In this document: in pieces, positions 60,537-64,000 of the stretch
Layout of the letters: every line of letters begins with the position of its first letter
How positions within the stretch are numbered: the stretch's first letter is position 1
DNA from: Alphaproteobacteria bacterium
GTDB lineage: Bacteria > Pseudomonadota > Alphaproteobacteria > Micropepsales > Micropepsaceae
NCBI GenBank assembly: GCA_017983635.1
Contig: JAGOBA010000001.1
Location: forward strand, 186,001 to 250,000
Direction: 5' to 3'
DNA: 64,000 nt
Position numbers and translations under genes: made by a program
Notes under the pieces: model-generated
Databases searched by the model: none
Seen by the model: the letters and a program-made list of their open reading frames with translations, nothing else
Told to the model about the DNA's origin: nothing

Positions 60537-62810
60537 ATGACGACCGCGCCTGCGCGTGCCGTTCCCAGTTTGTTTGCAATGACGCTTCGCTCCTCGCTTA
60601 TGGCGGCGGCGTCGGGTGCTTTGTTGGTTGCGTTGGCACCGGCGGCCAACGCTGCGTGCGTCGGTGATGGAACCCCGAATACTTGTACGCTGGTACTTGC
60701 AGGGCCGGGCCTTAATGAGGCCGACATCGCGACGGGCACCGGAACCGGCGGCGGCGACGTCGACAAGCTGGTTTTCAACACTGCGGGACTAACCCTGAGC
60801 GCCGATGCGATCGGCGGTTCGGGTACCTCGATTGGCGGTGTCATTCGCTTCATCGAATATGAACAAGCGCAAGTCGCCGGTGGCGATCTTACGCTTACGG
60901 GTTTGCCGTCTCTATCATCCCCCACCACATCGCTGAGCTGGACCGTCAATGCCGGTGCGACGCTGACGGTGCTTGGTGGAGACGCGATCGGCAACGCGAG
61001 TTCAGTGGTGCTTGACGGCAGACTTAATGTGAACGAGTCCGAAACCGTCGGCGTATTGTCGGGTGCTGCAACAGGGCAAATCGATATCGCGCTCGGTAAA
61101 ATCTTTTCGGCAAATGGCGGCGTGGCGACGACGTTCGCGGGCACCATCACCGGTGCCGGCGGCTTTACGAAGATCGGCGGCGGCAAGCTCATTTTGAACA
61201 ACGGCGGAAACTCGTTTGCCGGACCGCTCGGCGTGACTGGCGGCACCTTGGAAATCGGTCAAACGAATGCGATCGCGAGCGCAGCATCGGTGACTATTTC
61301 AGGCGGTGGCCAGCTCACGTCGCAGGGCACGCCGAGCTATACCGTCGGCGGTCCAGTCACCATCATTGCGGGGCCGGTCAACGCTGTGCCAAGCCGGCTC
61401 ACCGGAAACGCTATCATCAACGGCAATGTGAGCAGCAACGGCGGATTGCAGCCCGGTAACACTTCGCTTGTGGGGGCGACCGAAAATCCCGGTCAGGACA
61501 TGGGATCGATCCTGATCAACGGCGACTACGCGGCGACCGGCAGCCGGGCTTATGTCGGCATGTTTATCGACATCGATGCGGCGTTGGCGATCAATACCGC
61601 TGCTGGGACGAACATCGTCACGCAGACCGGGAATTTCATTTCCCCGGCCGCGAACGGCACGGCGGGCACGACGCACGACTTCCTCAACATCCGCGACAAC
61701 ATCACCCCGGGCGCGAACCCAACCTTATTTGCAGTCGCTTCGTTCACAGCGGCGCCGGTCGGTGGGCCAACCTCCGGTAACGGTATCCAAGTCATCCGGA
61801 TCGGCGGCACGAATTCGGGCAACGACTTCAGGCAAGGTTCCGCGCTCAATGCGGGGGCCTATCAGTACCTGCTCAAGTATGTGGGGAACTACAACGTCGC
61901 CGGCGACGACGGCTACTTCCTGCAATCAGCGACGCGTGACGAGCTTTTTGCCCACGCGGCAATCCTTTCGGCGGGTCAGGCTGCCATTCGCCATTGTTTC
62001 CGCGACGACCAACGCGTTCCCGATAGTCCGAAGGGGGCCACGTATGGCCGCGCCTGGATCGGCTACCGGCAAGGCAGCACGTCGTTCGGTCCGGACACCG
62101 GCATCGATGCCAGCGAAGATTTCAGCTGCACGACGGGCGGTATGGATTGGCGCATGGGCGCCGGTTGGATTGGCGGCGTTTCGGGTGGCTTTGGCGACGC
62201 ATCCGGCGACCTGACGACGCCAGCCGGCGTTGGAGCGTTCACCGGCAACCTGCGCGTGGTCGAGGCGTACGCCGCGTTCACAAGCTCGGCGTTTTTTCTG
62301 AACTTGTCCGGCGGCTACGCCGACATGGACTGGATTTACAGCGGCGCTCTCCTGGCTTCGACGAGGGCGTCGACGGGCGGGTTCATCGGCTCGGCTCAAG
62401 CCGGCATCGGTCTCGGCGTGGAACCGATTGCGATGAAGCTCATGGGATCGGTGAACTATGACGGGACGGATTGCGGCGAGAGCTGCTTCGGCCTGGCGTC
62501 GACCGAAGAGACCGGGCTGATTGAAGCCAAGGCGAGCTTGCGCTTCGATGGCATTACCTGGGGCGGTTCGGTGCGGCCGTGGGCGCAGGTGTCGTACTCA
62601 ACCGTTCTGTCCGACGGCATCAACAAGGTGGCTATGGGTGCGGTCTCGGTGACGGCCGACACCAACGACGAGTTGCTGTCGATCGACGCCGGTATGCAGT
62701 CGTATCTCGATCAGAACTTGGCCCTATTCCTCGACGGCGGGTATCACGAGAGCTTGCAGAAGGACGTCACGGGCTACCGGGCGGGGCTTGGGTTGAAGCT
62801 CTATTGGTAA
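60537..62810 (+). CDS. Autotransporter-type outer-membrane protein
   Basis: A 757-residue protein with a signal sequence of about 40 residues (ending ANA). A beta-helical passenger carries an autotransporter-associated repeat (FTKIGGGKLILNNGGNSFAG, then GVTGGTLEIGQTNAI). The C-terminal barrel of about 270 residues begins near GATYGRAWIGYRQG and ends in LGLKLYW, the aromatic terminal residue expected for BAM insertion. It presents or releases the passenger at the cell surface; target unknown. GAGGAG lies nine bases upstream of the ATG, and an intrinsic terminator follows. Confidence 0.88.
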   Translation: MTTAPARAVPSLFAMTLRSSLMAAASGALLVALAPAANAACVGDGTPNTCTLVLAGPGLNEADIATGTGTGGGDVDKLVFNTAGLTLSADAIGGSGTSIGGVIRFIEYEQAQVAGGDLTLTGLPSLSSPTTSLSWTVNAGATLTVLGGDAIGNASSVVLDGRLNVNESETVGVLSGAATGQIDIALGKIFSANGGVATTFAGTITGAGGFTKIGGGKLILNNGGNSFAGPLGVTGGTLEIGQTNAIASAASVTISGGGQLTSQGTPSYTVGGPVTIIAGPVNAVPSRLTGNAIINGNVSSNGGLQPGNTSLVGATENPGQDMGSILINGDYAATGSRAYVGMFIDIDAALAINTAAGTNIVTQTGNFISPAANGTAGTTHDFLNIRDNITPGANPTLFAVASFTAAPVGGPTSGNGIQVIRIGGTNSGNDFRQGSALNAGAYQYLLKYVGNYNVAGDDGYFLQSATRDELFAHAAILSAGQAAIRHCFRDDQRVPDSPKGATYGRAWIGYRQGSTSFGPDTGIDASEDFSCTTGGMDWRMGAGWIGGVSGGFGDASGDLTTPAGVGAFTGNLRVVEAYAAFTSSAFFLNLSGGYADMDWIYSGALLASTRASTGGFIGSAQAGIGLGVEPIAMKLMGSVNYDGTDCGESCFGLASTEETGLIEAKASLRFDGITWGGSVRPWAQVSYSTVLSDGINKVAMGAVSVTADTNDELLSIDAGMQSYLDQNLALFLDGGYHESLQKDVTGYRAGLGLKLYW

Positions 62811-62832
62811 TCCGCAATCCCCTGAATTTTCC

Positions 62833-62862
62833 AAGGGCCGCGAGCGATTGCGGCCCTTTTCG
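62833..62862 (+). terminator. Intrinsic terminator after the autotransporter gene
   Basis: A perfect 9-bp stem (AAGGGCCGC / GCGGCCCTT, 8-base loop) with a T-rich end, 23 bases after the stop. Confidence 0.85.
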
Positions 62863-62924
62863 TTGTCCCGCGAGCCTTCGAACATGATTAGATCGTGCCG
62901 CTTAACACGGGAGCCGCGCGGGCC

Positions 62925-63770
62925 ATGGCGACAGTCCTCATCACCGGCGCTTCGGCGGGCATCGGCCGGGCGACCGCGATCAAGTTGGCGGCCCAGGGGC
63001 ACCATGTGATCGCGGCGGCGCGCAACCTAGCCGCGCTTGAGCACATCAAACGCACGGCGAAGGGCAAGGTCGATGTTCTTGCGCTTGATGTGACATCGCA
63101 GGAGTCGGTCGATGCGGCGAAGGCTGAGGTTCCCTCACTCGTCGGTCAAGACGGCTTAGACGTCCTGATCAACAACGCGGGCTACGCGCTGACAGGACCG
63201 CTTGAGCAGGTAACCGACGCGGATCTCAAGGCGCAGTTCGAGACCAACGTGTTCGGGCCAATGCGCATGGTCCGGGCGTTCCTGCCGCAGATGCGCGAGC
63301 GGCGGCGCGGGCGGATCATCAACATCTCCAGCGTCGTGGGGCGGCTCGCCCTGCCCTTTTTCGGCCCTTACAATTCGACGAAGCATGCGATTGAGGCGCT
63401 GTCGGATGCCTTACGCAACGAGCTCAGGCCGTTCGGGATCGAGGTCGTCATCATCGAACCCGGCGCGATCAACACCGGCTTCGGCGAGATTGAGCGCAAG
63501 AGCTTGGAGACGTATGCGACCGGCTCGCCTTACGCGGAGCAGGTGAAGAAGGTCATGGCGTTTCAACGGGAGCTGCATCCGAACGCGGCAAAGCCGGAAA
63601 CGGCGGCGGCAGCAATCGTGAGAGCGGTCGAAGCGCGCAAGCCGCGGGCGCGTTATGTCGTTCCGTTCCTGCCGAACCGGGCGTTCATCGCACTCGCTGA
63701 GTTTTTGCCGACGGAAGCCTCGGACGCGGTGATCCAAAACATCACGGGCCTGCGCGGCGTGCGGCCCTGA
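62925..63770 (+). CDS. SDR-family oxidoreductase
   Basis: A 281-residue short-chain dehydrogenase: TGASAGIGRATAIKLA cofactor loop, NNAGYALTGP, the catalytic ISSVVGRLALPFFGPYNSTK (Ser/Tyr/Lys) and EPGAINTGF. The ATG at 62925 is chosen over upstream codons because VLITG follows directly. Substrate unknown. Confidence 0.92.
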   Translation: MATVLITGASAGIGRATAIKLAAQGHHVIAAARNLAALEHIKRTAKGKVDVLALDVTSQESVDAAKAEVPSLVGQDGLDVLINNAGYALTGPLEQVTDADLKAQFETNVFGPMRMVRAFLPQMRERRRGRIINISSVVGRLALPFFGPYNSTKHAIEALSDALRNELRPFGIEVVIIEPGAINTGFGEIERKSLETYATGSPYAEQVKKVMAFQRELHPNAAKPETAAAAIVRAVEARKPRARYVVPFLPNRAFIALAEFLPTEASDAVIQNITGLRGVRP

Positions 63771-63779
63771 GCCGAAGCG

Positions 63780-63989
63780 TTACTTTACCTTGTTCGGCTT
63801 GTCCGGGCCGTCGTCGAGCCGTGGCGGTTTGAACTGGCCGCGCCCGTTGTCGTGATCGAATGCCAGAATGGCCACACCGATCAGATACGCAACAAAGTGA
63901 CGGTTGTTGGCGATCGCCCAGCGCCACACCTCGTGGAGCTGAGCAATCGCCCACTTCTCGTCAACCTGAGGCTTGGTGTGCCTCGTCAT
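63780..63989 (-). CDS. Small hypothetical protein (69 aa)
   Basis: A 69-residue protein with one hydrophobic stretch (HFVAYLIGVAILAFD), so it may be membrane-anchored, and a Pro/Lys-rich tail. It converges on the SDR at nine bases. The upstream region runs to the window edge. Function unknown. Confidence 0.5.
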   Translation of the reverse strand: MTRHTKPQVDEKWAIAQLHEVWRWAIANNRHFVAYLIGVAILAFDHDNGRGQFKPPRLDDGPDKPNKVK

Positions 63990-64000
63990 GCGGCCAACTT

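Overview
The window is a high-GC chromosomal segment of an alphaproteobacterium, probably a free-living soil or freshwater heterotroph. Support for this comes from the extended PstC and PstA architecture, the class II DAHP synthase, the paired GlmU-GlmS operon, HPP and TerC proteins, many acyl-CoA dehydrogenases, and a dispersed cloverleaf-like intergenic repeat. No rRNA, CRISPR array, replication origin or intact insertion sequence was seen. Two tRNA genes are present: Glu(UUC) and Val(CAC).

Layout. 1-2.1 kb: a cut-off secreted serine hydrolase, an LpxH-like metallophosphoesterase and a small conserved-looking protein. 2.3-8.6 kb: the phosphate uptake operon pstS-pstC-pstA-pstB, with a possible Pho box upstream and a strong hairpin after pstS. 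8.69 kb: tRNA-Glu, followed by an accessory island to about 16.1 kb. The island holds a GAGAC repeat/palindrome, two secreted proteins in one operon, a membrane-anchored Cys-rich protein, a tightly coupled three-gene cassette with a sporadically distributed TIGR04255-type protein, and an orphan phage terminase pair. No integrase is visible.

16.2-30.6 kb is mostly housekeeping and central metabolism: two zinc-free MDR reductases, class II DAHP synthase, rpiA, a hemolysin-III/PAQR-like protein, glmU-glmS (UDP-GlcNAc synthesis), a phosphoglycolate-phosphatase-like HAD, tRNA-Val, TerC, a nitronate monooxygenase-like flavoprotein, a lysophospholipase-like lipoprotein and a uracil-DNA-glycosylase-family protein. 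At 30.7-31.7 kb a secreted protein of seven near-identical 45-residue repeats looks like a seven-bladed PLL-type lectin.

31.8-55.4 kb is dominated by acyl-CoA and isoprenoid-type catabolism: an AtuA-like protein, four acyl-CoA dehydrogenases, a family III CoA-transferase, enoyl-CoA hydratase, SDRs and a luciferase-like flavin oxidoreductase. Interspersed are an RHH/PIN toxin-antitoxin pair with twin palindromic operators, an MFS sugar-type carrier, a concentrative nucleoside transporter, a methyltransferase and a sensor histidine kinase. Structured intergenic repeats are frequent here.

55.5-60.3 kb is the most intriguing stretch. It has a DUF1289-MOSC pair, a divergent Lgt-like membrane enzyme, and a radical SAM protein whose cysteine layout matches the MJ0619/Tes (tetraether lipid synthase) family. 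These are followed by at least five small membrane proteins, three of which are tandem paralogs. This may be an undescribed membrane-lipid modification locus. The window closes with an autotransporter-type outer-membrane protein, an SDR and a small hypothetical protein.
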